Below, in pieces: positions 11,362 to 23,638 of a stretch of 64,000 bases of DNA. The stretch spans positions 62,001 through 126,000 of the forward strand of contig NC_033567.1 in NCBI RefSeq assembly GCF_001680005.1, read 5' to 3'. A model generated the notes under the pieces. That model worked only from the letters and a program-made list of their open reading frames with translations. It did not search any database and had not been told where the DNA came from. The position numbers and the translations under genes are program-made. The stretch is from Plasmodium coatneyi. Its lineage: Eukaryota > Apicomplexa > Aconoidasida > Haemosporida > Plasmodiidae. Each line of letters starts with the position of its first letter. The stretch's first letter is position 1.

Positions 11362-12806
11362 TTATGTTCGATGGTAAGCTACATTTTGGTGATTTTGCCC
11401 CCTTCTTCTTCGTGCTGGTGGATGCTGTTGTTGATGTGGTTTGCTATTTATTGTTCGCACTGTTCTGGTAGATGGTGGTGGTGGTGCATCATATTCTGAT
11501 GTTGTGGAATATTCTGTTCCATCATCATCATCATCACCTATTGTTCGGGAATCACTTTCTGTGGTAGAGTCGTCCAATTGTTGTTGTTGTTGTTGTTGTC
11601 GTTGTCGGGTGGTAGATCTTTTCCTTATGCTTCTACTTTTATTGTTGCTTCCTCCAAAGAGGTTTTTTATTCCAGAAGGTAAAAGATCATACTGAATGAA
11701 AGAGGAGTGTAAGGGAAGGAAGAAGGGTGGATCGAAGGATGGAATATATGCAAATGTACATATATATATGAAGTATATATATGTACATATATATGTGTAT
11801 ATGTATATATAATTATATATGTATGTATATATATGTATATTTTGTACATTTTGATGTGGTAATTTTACCTTATACAATACGAAAGGGACGAAGGTTGTTG
11901 CTAAAGTGCTGATTATGGAAGAGATGGAAGACGTTGTAGTAGCAGAACGAACGGCTTCACTTAATTCTCCTTCTGCTTTGGAGAGTGCTAATTTTTCTTC
12001 AGACACTATTCTTTGCTTTGCAGATTTTAATGCAGATTCCAACCTTGTTAGTTGCCCTTGTATGGTTGTCCCATTCTGGAACCAAAATTCTTTACAGTAA
12101 TTAGGATTGGAGTTGTCTCCACTAGTCCTACAATATGTTCCCATTGATTCTTTTGCTGCTTCGACTTTTTCTTTGTAACTTTTACATTCATTAACAACAT
12201 CCGATCCACCGCGATCTAATAATGCACGTATAGTAGTATTGTCGTAGAGGAAATCAAACACTGATTTCATGCGACCAAAAGTGGTTTTGTTAACTTTATC
12301 ACATATATTTTTACAACCATGAGTTCCAAAAACCTTGTTGTCCATCATTTTTGTACAAATAGATTGCAGGTTATCTGCGAAGTTGCCACCTTTAGGATTG
12401 TTAGATAATAAATCTCCAATCCAGAAATAAAGAAAGTAACAGGCTTCCCTTGTGAAAAATCTGCCTTCTTTTTCATATTCTTTGTAGACGTAACATGCGG
12501 CGTTCATAATGTCGTCAGCATGATTTTCCATATTACTCCTTAATGCATTGAGGCCATTTAATTCTGATGGGCAGTGAGTTTTATAATCTGGAAGGAACCC
12601 ACCAAATTTCTCATAGAAATGCTGATGGGAAGGTAAGGTTTTTTCGAAAGTTTGTTCCTGTAGAAGGTGTAATGAAACAAATACACATATATATATATGT
12701 GTACATATATATGTATATATGAATATATGCATTTTGAATATAAGAAATTAATGTGTGTGCACAGTACTTCTCCTTCCTCAAAGTATTCACTGTCCAGTGT
12801 CACCAT
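11362..12806 (-). CDS. kir: KIR protein, single-domain, poly-Gln/poly-Asp tail
   Basis: Exons 12806-12768 (13 residues, MVTLDSEYFEEGE), 12657-11869 and 11691-11362; about 385 residues. Exon 2 begins EQTFEKTLPSHQHFYEKF, contains CYFLYFWIGDLLSNN and an acidic/Ala-rich pre-membrane segment before TTSSISSIISTLATTFVPFVLYK. The tail starts YDLLPSGIKNLFGG and holds a run of seven Gln, five Asp, a PPPPS stretch and the end NVAYHRT. The last intron (177 nt) has no in-frame stop, so retention would keep the frame. The tail exon and its 3' flank are duplicated at 48.1-48.6 kb. Confidence 0.9.
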
Positions 12807-14062
12807 TGTTTATGAGTGTATATTTTCTTCTGTTGTGTATGTATGAATAATTTTGAATGTTTTATTATTGTGAATTTGATATTTTTTTGTTTTTTTCAAT
12901 AATATATGTTCTATATAAATTTTTCAAGCGGCAACAATGATAACACATTGTATACATATGTATGTATCAGGAGCATGTATGTTATTATATATTATTTATA
13001 TCACGTTCCTCCTTTCCTTGCGTATATAGGGAAGGGAGTGTGTAATTTTTCTTTACTTAGGTGAAAAAATTTTCAGTTGTGTATTCAAAATTTCCATTTT
13101 AGTATTATTAAAAAAGGATGGATTAATAAAAAAAAAAATTATTAATAATTATTAAAGAATTATTATTAATTATTACTAATTATTAACATATATATAGTAC
13201 AGTTTATACATACGAAAGATTTTTTTTGCCCTTACCCTTCTTCCTTTTTCCTTTAAAAATGTAATATTCTTTTCTCCCTTCCTTTAATATGCGCACATAT
13301 TATATATGTTAACTGAGCTGCGCCACTCTCTTCCATCCCCGCTCCTTTCCTTTTATATTTTGTGCACATATATATATATTAAAGTATTCCATCCCTCCCC
13401 CTTTCAGTTGTTTTTCATTTTATTTTATTTTTTTATTTTCAGTTCAATTCTTAGGAGGTTGGAGGAGGGGGTTAAGTATGGAATGCTTTCAGGAAGGGTT
13501 CCAATGGTTTAAAAGTGATCAGTTTTTTTTTTTTTTAAAAAGGGAAGTGTTCCCAATAAATATTCATGGAAGGGTCCTTTCATAAATATTTCATGCAATG
13601 CATTCTACATACATGCATATTGTACATAGCACTTTTCAGTCAGTCAATGTTCTTCCTTCCATTCCATATACAGTGCAAGTTATACAGTTCCATTCAGTAT
13701 TTCGCACGAAAAACTATAATTGGAATTAAAATATCCTTTTCCCCTAAGGAATTTTTTCCCTTTTGAGCAGTGCTACTTTTTCCACCTTCATAAATGTGGT
13801 ATAGAATTATACTAAAAATTGTGCAATCCTTATGGTGCAGGTTAGTTGTGGAGTTTTTGTGCCACATTTAGTGTGGAGTGTTTGTTACACTTAGTGGAAT
13901 CAAACTGTGCAGTTTACACTTAGTGGAGGGAGTGTTTATCACACTTAGCGGAGTCAAACTGTGCAGTTTGCACTTAGTGTGGAGGAAGGGAGGGAGTGTT
14001 TGTCACTCGCTTAGTGAGGAGGAAGGGAAGGAGTGTTTGTGTTGCACTTAGTGTGCAGGGAG
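12807..14062. other. Intergenic with TGTTTGTCACTTAGTG-type repeats
   Basis: No gene supported. From about 13,840 to 14,055 short imperfect repeats of GGAGTGTTTGTCACACTTAG/CTGTGCAGTTTACACTTAGT type run up to the stop codon of the next KIR. The remainder is AT-rich with CCTTCC tracts. Confidence 0.6.
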
Positions 14063-15603
14063 TTACATGTTTTGGTAACCTATATTTCTTGGCCTTCCTT
14101 GTGGATGATGCTGTCCCCTGTTATTACTATTTGCCCTTCCCCTTCCTCTTCCGCTTCTAAATGGCCTCTCATAAACGAACGAGTCAACTGTTGAGGCACC
14201 TCCTGTTGAGGTCTCTGTTGTAGATGCTACTGTTGAAACTTCTGTGGAACCGTTTGAGAACATGTCGTCATAGTTGTGTCGTCCAATGGATCTCCTTTCC
14301 CTGCTTTTTCCTACATTGCCTCCTTTAAAATAACTACTTAACCATGAGGGTAAAAGATTGTACTATGAAGAAGAATAAGGATGTGGGTGGAGGAAAGTAA
14401 GGAATATGTATTATATATATATATTTTTCTAATCATAAGGGGCAATAATTGTTGTAATTGTTATTGTAATTGTATGTACTATTACTTTGTAAAGAAGGAA
14501 GGCGACAGCTGCTGGTAATCCTATGGTTACCACCGTAGAAGATACCACGGCTGGGATGGTGGTTCCAAGGGTGGTACCACCATCACCGCGTGGTGGTGAA
14601 TGATGTGATGACGTTTCTTTCGATGGTAATGATGATGCAACAACTGCTGTAGTTGCTAAAGACAACTGTTCTAAACAGGAAAGGAGATGATTACCTTCCC
14701 CATCTTCCCCTTCGTTGTCGTCGGATAGTAGAGATTCCCCTCCTAACTCTGCTTTAGACTCCAAGTCCCTTGGTTTCGGAATTTTACCACCATTACCATT
14801 ACCTTCGAACTTCTCCCAAAATTTTTTAAAGTACGAATCTAGATTAGATAACCCACGTGCTTTTAATTGTCCATAAGCCTTTTCAGCTCCACCTTTTCCA
14901 TCAGGTCCAACTAGATAGTCCTTATACTTTTGAATACAGGAGGAATGTCCCGACGTGTCACTTTTTATTTGTTTCCATATCGTTCGGTAATCGTAATAAT
15001 AGTCAAATACTTTTTTTCTCCGTTGGAAATCACCACAGTCAACACTATGGTTCATATCGTTATAACTACATGGCCCTTTGTGGCCTTTCAAATTATTATA
15101 GATCTGCTTCATAATACTTTGAAATCGAGGGCGCCATTTCCCCAAAGTACTACATAATGTATCCCCCAGCCAGTAGTAGAAGAAGTCACATACGTTCGTG
15201 CATGAAGACTGACTAGTTGTATTCATCTTAGATAAAAGACACCAAGCTTGGGTAATTTCATCCGCGTTAACTGTACCATGTGTAATGACCCCTAATGTAT
15301 GATCTAAATTTTCCCATATTTCATCTGCCCAGGAACTGACGTTCTCACATTTCTGTTCGTTATTATTGAAATGATGGTATATTATCCTTGAAGGTAATTT
15401 ATTCACCGGATCGTCCTACAAATATGGAATTGGCCAAAAGGGGAATATATATAAATGTGTATTATTTATATTTTTTTTTTTTTTGCATTTTATTATGTGT
15501 TATGCATTGCGTTATGCACATAGAGAATATTAAATACATAATATATAACTACTCATGTTATAAAGAAAAGAAAAGAACAAACCTGCCTTACCGGATTTGC
15601 CAT
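14063..15603 (-). CDS. kir: KIR protein, single-domain, RGD in juxtamembrane stalk
   Basis: Exons 15603-15583 (MANPVRQ; an earlier GTAAGG donor after MANP is also in phase), 15415-14486 and 14362-14063; about 416 residues. Exon 2 starts DDPVNKLPSRIIYHHF and holds CDFFYYWLGDTLCSTL. It then has an acidic stalk and a PPRGDGG motif (RGD at 14590-14582) before the membrane helix TVVTIGLPAAVAFLLYK. The tail starts YNLLPSWLSSYF and ends NIGYQNM. No frame break seen. Whether the RGD is functional is unknown. Confidence 0.88.
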
Positions 15604-16611
15604 TTTTCCTGCAGCATATGTATATTTTTTTGGTATATAATGTGCATTTATGTTAAAATGTGTTCTTCATTTATAAGGAAATAAATATATATATATGTGT
15701 GGGAACATTTTTCCTTTGTTCCTTATAATGATTATAGAAAAAACCAGCACAAATGAAGCTTTTACTTTCTTCTTCCTTCGCGTCATCCTTTTTTTTGAAC
15801 AATGTTCGCACAAACGTTGTGCATACTTATTCATTTCTATATGTAGTAAAAGAAGAGCGTGTTCATTTATAAAAATGAATAAAATGAAAAAGGATATAAT
15901 ACGGGAATATATATTAATTATATATAGGAAGAGAAGTATATGCATACTAATAAAAAACTTTTGAGCACAAGCATGCATAATTTTTTAATGCTCAAACTGT
16001 ATTTATAATTTTTTAATGCTTAAACCGGATTTATAATTTTTTAATGCGCAAACATATATAATTGTATTTTTTAGAAGGTATAAAATGTATTTATTACACC
16101 GTTAGAACAAGAAGGAAGGAGGGTGAGTGTGGGGGCGACACATACAATTAAGAGAAAACCTGTATTAGTTCCTTAGTAAAAATAACCACTCACTTCTAAT
16201 TATCTTAACTTAATTTTTTTGAAATAATGTAATTATGTAATAACATCAACTTTTCTCATTATTCTGTGCTCCTACATTTTTTATATATTAATATACATTC
16301 TAATAAAATTTTTATTTTAAATTATATGTACACACTAAAAACAGAAAAGAACGTTGAATCGCAAGCACGTCGCACGTAATCTATTTTATTAATGTTTACT
16401 AATAATAAAAAAAAAAAAGAAAATAATTCTATCATTCAAATGTAAAAAAAGAAAAAAAACAAAAACGTCCCCTACTTTTAAACATTTTTCATAGTAAAAT
16501 AAAAAAAAAGGAAGCAAAAACAAACAAAGAACCACAAATGAAGGCAACAGAAAATGTATGTAGTGTTGTGTTGTTACATTACACACAATGTGTTACATTC
16601 CCTTCCAAGTA
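15604..16611. other. Intergenic, no gene seen
   Basis: AT-rich spacer with a short repeat of TAATTTTTTAATGC units (about 15,975-16,050) and A-rich runs. No coding region or recognisable regulatory element. Confidence 0.5.
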
Positions 16612-17964
16612 TTACATAGGTTGATAACGTATATTTCTTTCATGTTGACCTGGTGTACTATTATTTGTTCTTCCTCTTCTTCCAGATGGTGATGGCCCAT
16701 CATATACGATAGATTCTTCTTCCATAGAACCTACTGTTGAAGCTATTGTTGAATAATCTGTCTCATATTCGGTAGAAGAATCATCTTCTGAGAATTTGTT
16801 CAATTCATGATTGAAGGTTGATCTTTTCCCTCTTCCACTTTTTCTTGTTTTATTAATGTTGTTGTTCCTTCCACCCCTTCCTCCAAAGAAGGAGGTGTTG
16901 TTGCTGTTCACAAAGGAGCTTTTTATCCCAGAAAATAATGAAGTGTACTATGAAGGAGGTGGGGGAAGGAAGGTTGTTAGGGTAAAAGGAGGGGGATGGG
17001 AAGGAAAGTACATGCAGCACATATATATATAACACATATATATATACATATATATTAACATTTATTATTCCAAAAAAGGGGACGGAAGGAATAAATATTT
17101 AGTTGTGCACATGTTGCATTATATATATATTATAAGCATTGAAAATATTACTTTATATAGAAAGAAGAAAGCAGCCGCGGGTAGGCCTATTCCTAATGTG
17201 GCAATTGTGGAAGTGATGGCAACAGCAGGATTGGAGGGGGAAGTTATGCCTTCCACTGCAATCAATTGCTCGGTTCCCCCCTCGGCTGTTGCTGCTGCAG
17301 TACAGCCTTTTTCTAATAATTCCTTATATTTGTCAACTCCTCCACTATTTTCACCAAGTTTCTCCTTGTTGTATTTGACACAACATGGATCACCACTGTT
17401 GTCATCAGTTTGGTGATCAGTAGTAGATGTGCACCTTGTAACAACGTTCTCATAAACTGGGACAACTTTGTTTAGGTACTCTTCGTATTCTCCTTTGCAC
17501 CAATTTCTTTTACCACCATCAACACCATCAGTTGATGATGGTAATGCGTCGTATATAGTTTGGTAGTCATTGTAGTAGTCGAAGACAGTTTTTCGATTAA
17601 GGAAGGGTTCTTTGGTGATGGTAGCACTGGTGGTTATAAGGGGGCATGCGCCCTCAATACTTAAACTCTCCAGTTGCGTGTATACAAATTCCATTGCACT
17701 CCATAACGCAGTAGTACCGGGCCTTGTAAGTAACATACTTCCTAGCAAGTAATAAAAGAAATTACAATATTTTTCATGTTCCCCATTGTTCGTGCTTTTC
17801 TGGGTTACGTGATACCAAGCTCCAACGACAGAATCTGCTTTGTCCTTATCACCCAGTTGTCCAGTTAGTGAAGCCTTCACCACAGTGTTGGAAGGTACAT
17901 CATCACGGGAGTAATTGGCACTCTTCAACTCCTTATATATTTGTTGTGAAGGTAAATTGTCCAT
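16612..17964 (-). CDS. kir: KIR protein, first exon apparently disconnected
   Basis: Two solid exons: 17964-17152 and 16947-16612, about 382 residues if ATG 17964 is used. Exon 2 starts MDNLPSQQIYKEL, contains CNFFYYLLGSMLL (the usual WLGD is LLGS) and ends with a membrane segment IGLPAAAFFFLYK. The tail starts YTSLFSGIKSSF, is basic and ends NIRYQPM. Other KIRs have an AG acceptor a few codons before LPS; here the region 17,965-18,010 has no AG, and the expected TATAG reads TATAAA. A possible old first exon (ATG at 18138-18136, donor after 18122, phase 2) does not fit. The gene may start at 17964 or be an early pseudogene. Confidence 0.78.
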
Positions 17965-19377
17965 ATTGATTTTTTATAAGGATATAATTAGTGAAATATA
18001 TATGTGCCCATACTTTTTATTTTAGTAACCATAGTACATTATACAAATAATATTTAATGTGTGCATATGTGCATAGTATGCATGTTCACTTTTCTGCATA
18101 AAGAATGAATGGTTGGCGAACCTGTTCTGTGTTACCATTTTTGATGTGCATTCCTTCTATATATATGTATTTAATGTAGCCTTGTTTTAAGGGAAAATGT
18201 TGTTCCTTCCCTCATGGAAAATGTTCTTCCTCCCACATGGAAAATGTTGTTCCTTTTCCACATCGTCGTCCCGCACTCTATACTCTTAATAAATGTGAGT
18301 ATGTGAGTATGGGAACTATGATTCACTCATAATAATTATGAATTAGTACATCATATATCAAAATTTTTACTTTTTTTTTTTTCCTTAATATTGTACGCAT
18401 CCTTCAAAATTTTTGTGAACAATTGGCCGTACACTATATGTATATGTGCATCCAAATCATTACATGTGTGCACATAATTAGAATAATGAAATATAAAATA
18501 TAAAACAAAACTTATTCTTCAAATAGCAAAATAGGGAATGGGAAGGAAAGAAGGAGGAAAGGAAAAGAAAAAAAAAAATGAACCTCCTTGTACATTCCTT
18601 ATTTGTTTATTTTCCTTATTACATTTCGCATGATTATGCGTAACAGTATATTATCATTATTATTATTATCCTTTCATGTGTTCATCTTTATTGCATACAT
18701 ACACAAGAGCGTAACTTTGCTTCCCCCCCTTTTAAATAAGTATATATATATATATATATCATTCTATCCCACCTACCATCCTCCCTTCTTCTTCTTTTTT
18801 TTTTTTTTTTTTAAGATGTAACGATAATACATTACATATATGCATCAAAATCATTATGATTATGTGCACATATATATAATTTAAGGGAACAAAAATATAG
18901 GAACAAATATAATAGAATGGTAAAAAAAAAAAAAAAGAAAGAAAAGGAACGAAAAGGCAGAGGGGGTTCGAAATTTTTCATATACATTACTCCTATTCAT
19001 TATATTATATTACTGAATTACGCTTGTACACATAACTATTCCGACTGTTATATTATTATTCAATCCTTCCTTTAATTATTGTGTACATAAAGGTGGAATT
19101 TGTTTACAGCAAAAATTTTAATATTTACTATTTATTTAAGTTTATTCTATTTTTTTTTTTGAGGGATGGTTCATTAAGAATTATTAAAATATATGCAGTA
19201 GAGTTCACTTATATGTGCGTAAAAAATTCTTTCCTTTCTTCCTTTTTTTGGCACATTTTATAAGGATATTATACATTCACTCAACAAACTGTGCGCGGTG
19301 TTATTTATACTTGCTGCTGGGGGGGGGGGGAAGGATACTTACTTAAAGCTACATTCGAATGTGTTCCATGTGGTGTG
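17965..19377. other. Intergenic, no gene seen
   Basis: Besides the possible relic first exon at 18,122-18,138 (minus strand), I see only AT-rich sequence, TA microsatellites, homopolymer runs and a G10-11 run near 19,320. Short ORFs are low-complexity. Confidence 0.5.
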
Positions 19378-21038
19378 TTACATGCGTCCATAACCTATAT
19401 TATTTCTTCTCTGTTGTGGTTGTTTCCTTCCATTATTTGTTATTTCTGCTCCTCTTCTACCATTATTATTTGTTCTTCCTCTTCTATCATTATTCTTTCT
19501 TCTAAACTGCTCATTATATATGGTAGATCCATCTGTGGAATGGTCACCTATTGTAGAAGCAATTGTTCTGCCGTACATTGAAGAATTCTCTGTAGAATAT
19601 GATGTTGTGGAAGTGTCCGCTGTTAAATTGTCGAAGTTGCGCCTTGCAGATGTTGTTTTCCTTCTGCTGTTGTCACTCTTGTTGCTGTTGCTGCTTCTAT
19701 TACTGCCTCCCTTAAATTCGTTACTACCCCTGAAGTTATTCCTTATCCAAGAGGGTAAAAGGTTATACTAATAAAGAAAAGGAAATGTATGGGAGAAAAA
19801 GTGTAAGGGCAGGTGAATATATACATATATATGTTATATGTATATATGTATATGTGTGTATATATAGTGGTAATTACAATTGTTGTAATTTTGTACTTAC
19901 TTTATATAAAAAAAATGTGCTTATTGGTAGTGCTGCTACTCCTAGTATAGAGGAAATGGCGGTAAGTACTGGATTGGTTGTAGACGCAAAGTTCAGTTTT
20001 AACTGAACGTTGTTATAAACCGTAACAGTTTGTGGAGTTCCATCTCTCTGTTCAGTTCTTTGTTCTGATCGGCCTTTTTTTAAAGTGAGTGGGTTTTGAC
20101 CATTACTTACATCAAATGTGTTCCTGAACCACGAACAATATGTGCTGTTTTTATTTTTACCCCCTTCGGTCCCTTTGCCCTCACAATCAGCAAGTACTTG
20201 TTCAAATGCTGTTTCTGTTGCTTTGAGGTGTTCGTAATAACCTTCCTCACAGGAGTTGTGATGAAGTTGTAGTTTGTCTTTTATGTGTTTATAATTGTAG
20301 GAGAAGTCATGTACTTTTTTCCTTTGATCAAAAATGTCCTTGGTGATGGTAGGTGGGTTGGTAGGGGTGGTAGTCCCTGTGTACAGGAGTTTGCAATTGT
20401 CCTTAACATCGAATTGTGAAAGGGCGTCATAAATACATTGCATAACTCTTAAAAAAGTAGAACCATCATTCACACTTTTCCCCTTGTTACTATTCCATAC
20501 GATGTCGCCTAACCAATAATAAAGGAAAATACAGAGTACAGGGTCTGGTGGTTTGTCCGTTTCATAAAATTCGTCGTCCTTCTTTGAAGAAGCATAGCAC
20601 AGGCCCGTTGAAATTTTCTCTACATCAGCTCCAATTTCGGAACATGCGTCTAGCTTCCCTTTTGCTTTTATTTTCTTCTCACCGAGTTCACAATAAACAC
20701 TATCACCTTCAAACTGCTTATAGTAAAGTATCTTCGAATCCAGCTGTTCTATATTTGCGCTCTGCAGATGTGGTAGTGATGGTTGAAAGGTTGTTAGGTG
20801 CTTGGAAGTGTAGGAATATGTATGTATACACATACGTATATATATATATATATACATACATATATGTATGTTTTACATATATGTATTATTTCATTTCTTA
20901 TGCACTTTTATTTTTTTTATTTTGATAACAATGTAAGCATAAATTATAGTATTTCATTCCACATGTATGTATATGTGCACTCCTTGAATAATGTAATGTA
21001 ACCTGTAGGTAGGGTGTTCCCGTTCCTGCTGTTGACAT
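19378..21038 (-). CDS. kir: KIR protein, single-domain, long Asn/Arg tail
   Basis: Exons 21038-21003 (MSTAGTGTPYLQ), 20761-19901 and 19767-19378; about 428 residues, all phase 0. Exon 2 follows a CTGCAG acceptor, starts SANIEQLDSKILYYKQF and holds CIFLYYWLGDIVWNS. The membrane end is SSILGVAALPISTFFLYK. The tail (129 residues) starts YNLLPSWIRNNF, has Ser/Asn/Arg-rich low complexity and ends NIGYGRM. The reading frame also runs upstream of the acceptor into a TA-rich intron, so the true start depends on the first exon. Confidence 0.9.
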
Positions 21039-22776
21039 TTTTTATGTATATTTTTCTTTTATGTATGTATAATGGAATTAAGTTTATGTTATAAAATGTG
21101 CTCATTTTCCTACATTTATATATGTGCGCAGAATAAATATATTAAGATTTTTTTTAATATTCTAGAATGCTCAGGAACAAGTATATATGTCAAATTCTTT
21201 TACTTTCCTTCCCATTAATAACGGGCACATTGTTTAATTCACAATTGACGTTGTTACAATATATTTCATATGTATATATGTGTCAAATCGTCATATACAG
21301 ATCGTTATAGTGAAATATAAAACAAACTTCCTCAAAAAAACAAAATAAAGAAAGCAAAAAAATGTAATAAAAAAAATAATGTAATAAAAAAAAAAAATAA
21401 ACTAATACATATTTTTGCATTAATTATATATGTAAAAAGGAAGGTATGTGTAAACATACACCCATAATAGAAATATTTTTTTCTTCAAAATTTTGATTCC
21501 TTCCCCTTCCTTCCTTTACCTTCCATTCATGATCATTTAGCAGTAATAATTTTATTGTTATATATTTTTTTTTAATTTCTTTATTTTTTTTTTTTAATTT
21601 TTTTATTGTTCTTTTTTTCTTCACTTGTTGTCGTAGATGTATTATGGATGGACTAACATAGGTTATATATATATATAAAATATACATTTTACATTATAGG
21701 AGCTACCTAACTCCCTTCTGTTCTTTTCTAATGTAGATTATATTCTTTGTGCACATATATGAACGTGCTTATTTCTTTTTCCGTTTTCCTTTTTCCTTTT
21801 AAAATATTATTTTCATCAGGTGAAAATTTTTGTACATTTGTGCATTTGTTCATTTGTGCATTTGTACATTTGTACACTTGTTCATTTGTACCTTTGTTCC
21901 TTTGTGCATTTGTGTATTTGTGCATTTGTGCATTTTATGCATGTAGATACATTCATATATGAATATACACCAAGAAAGGAACCCATAGAGTGAATTTTAT
22001 TTTGGGTTACTTTTTTTCTCACAAGGTGCAAAATTTAATCGTGGAAGATTATTACCCTTTAAAGATTAATGATGAGTGTTCATTCATCCTAATACCTACC
22101 TATAGGTATATACATTTTTTACTCCCTGCACTTTATGTGAATGAGAAGTAATTATTCTTATAAGCGGATTTTTGAGGGGGCTGGATGTACATATTATTTT
22201 CTTATACATAGAAAGTGCATATTCTAAATTAGAATAAGGTGGAAGTACTAATTATGGTGCCCCTACAAATAGTACATTTGTGCCTCCTGCCCCCTTTTTG
22301 GGCACATACGTTTACATTGTTCAATTCACTTCACACATATACATATGTGGAATAATGTACACTATTGGATGTACATGATTTATGTACAATGCCTGGTATT
22401 AGACAAATATACATGTCATAAGGAGTTCCCCCTTGTGGAGGGAGGAGTGGGTGTTTTCGTACACACCTATATATATGAAATAGTAATCATATAGAAGGGG
22501 AACGTGCATTATATGCTATATTGGGGGAATTTCGCACACATACCCACGTTCCATAAGCGCAAATAACCACCTATTCTATAAAAATGACAATTATATTCAT
22601 TATAGAACAGTATCATTATTAATATATATATAAGACACTAAACTTTTATAGGGTCCATCTGAATATGTACCCATATACATATATATATATCGGTATATAT
22701 ATATATATATGTAGATATATACGGAGTACAGGTGGACTTAGGTCCCCTCTCTGATTCTTTAGAACTTTCCCTACAC
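21039..22776. other. Intergenic with CATTTGTGCATTTGT-type array
   Basis: No gene supported. At about 21,830-21,945 there is a tandem array of 10-12 bp units (GTGCATTTGTACATTT type); the small ORFs on either strand there are products of the repeat. The rest is AT-rich with poly-A/T tracts. Confidence 0.6.
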
Positions 22777-23638
22777 TTATGACTTCTTCTTGTCCTCCTG
22801 GTCCCCCGGAACCTGCTGACCCTTCTGGAATTTCCATTTTTTGAAATTTCGCTTAATATATTTAATCCATATTCTTAAGTAGTACAATAATAATAAGACG
22901 CAAAAATAAACAATCCCTATGACGAATTCACATGCAATTATTGTTCCTGCCTCCACTGGATCATACATATCATTGCCAAACAGCATACTAAGAGGATCGG
23001 CCAATTTCAAAGCAAATGGAAAAGAAAGCAGAATTACTGCTGTAAGAAACAATAATGTCTTATGCTTAAATTTATAGCTTGTGAACTTATTAAGGAATGT
23101 TTTGCATATGCACCCCGATCCTCCTTTTCCATTTTGTGCTTTGTACTTTTTTGTTTGTTCAGTGTGACGTGATTTTTTTAATTGTATTTTGGAATGTAAT
23201 TTTTTACACATTTCACCGAAAACAGTGTTTTTGAGGGGACCTTCCATGCGGCTGCTTGGAAATTTACTCCTTTGTCCTGTATCAATATCAGATTCACTCT
23301 TCAATGACCGTACACTGCTTCCATCTGACAAATCATAATGGTTGGTTGTTCTTGTTGATCCGCTATTCCATGGTGTTGCGTGCACTAGGACCTAAAACAA
23401 AAAAAGTTTGTTAGGTTGGAGGGTAAAAAAAATATACATTTTTTTTCCTTCTTCCTTCCTTCTTTTATTTTTATTAAAAGAAGCACAGAAGTTAGTTATA
23501 ATAAATATATGTGTTCGTCGTGTCAATTTTCTATAAAAAAAAAAGGTGTAACAACAGTTCGTATCTTACATGACGTGGATATTGCACCCAACAGCAAAGT
23601 ATCAAGATGAATAGGAGGTATTTTGCGGAGAACATCAT
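22777..23638 (-). CDS. Putative exported protein with two C-terminal membrane helices
   Basis: Exon 1 (23638-23570, 23 residues) encodes a hydrophobic leader MMFSAKYLLFILILCCWVQY and is followed by a GTAAG donor. Exon 2 (23391-22777) starts VLVHATPWNSG after TTTTAG; total about 227 residues. The C-terminal half has a helix around LLFLTAVILLSFPFALKLA, a short loop (about 18 residues), and a second helix GTIIACEFVIGIVYFCVLLL, followed by a basic end KKKS. Two relatives in the window (50.1 and 58.6 kb) share the leader pattern ending W-x-QYP or WQYP and V....T.WN at the start of exon 2. RSLKS is only PEXEL-like (no acidic/Gln residue at position 5). It fits a Plasmodium exported two-TM family; I cannot name it. 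Confidence 0.75.

Noticed and set aside
22777..23391. Canonical PEXEL in the 22.8 kb exported protein
   Set aside because: RSLKS has Ser rather than Glu, Gln or Asp at the fifth position; recorded only as PEXEL-like.
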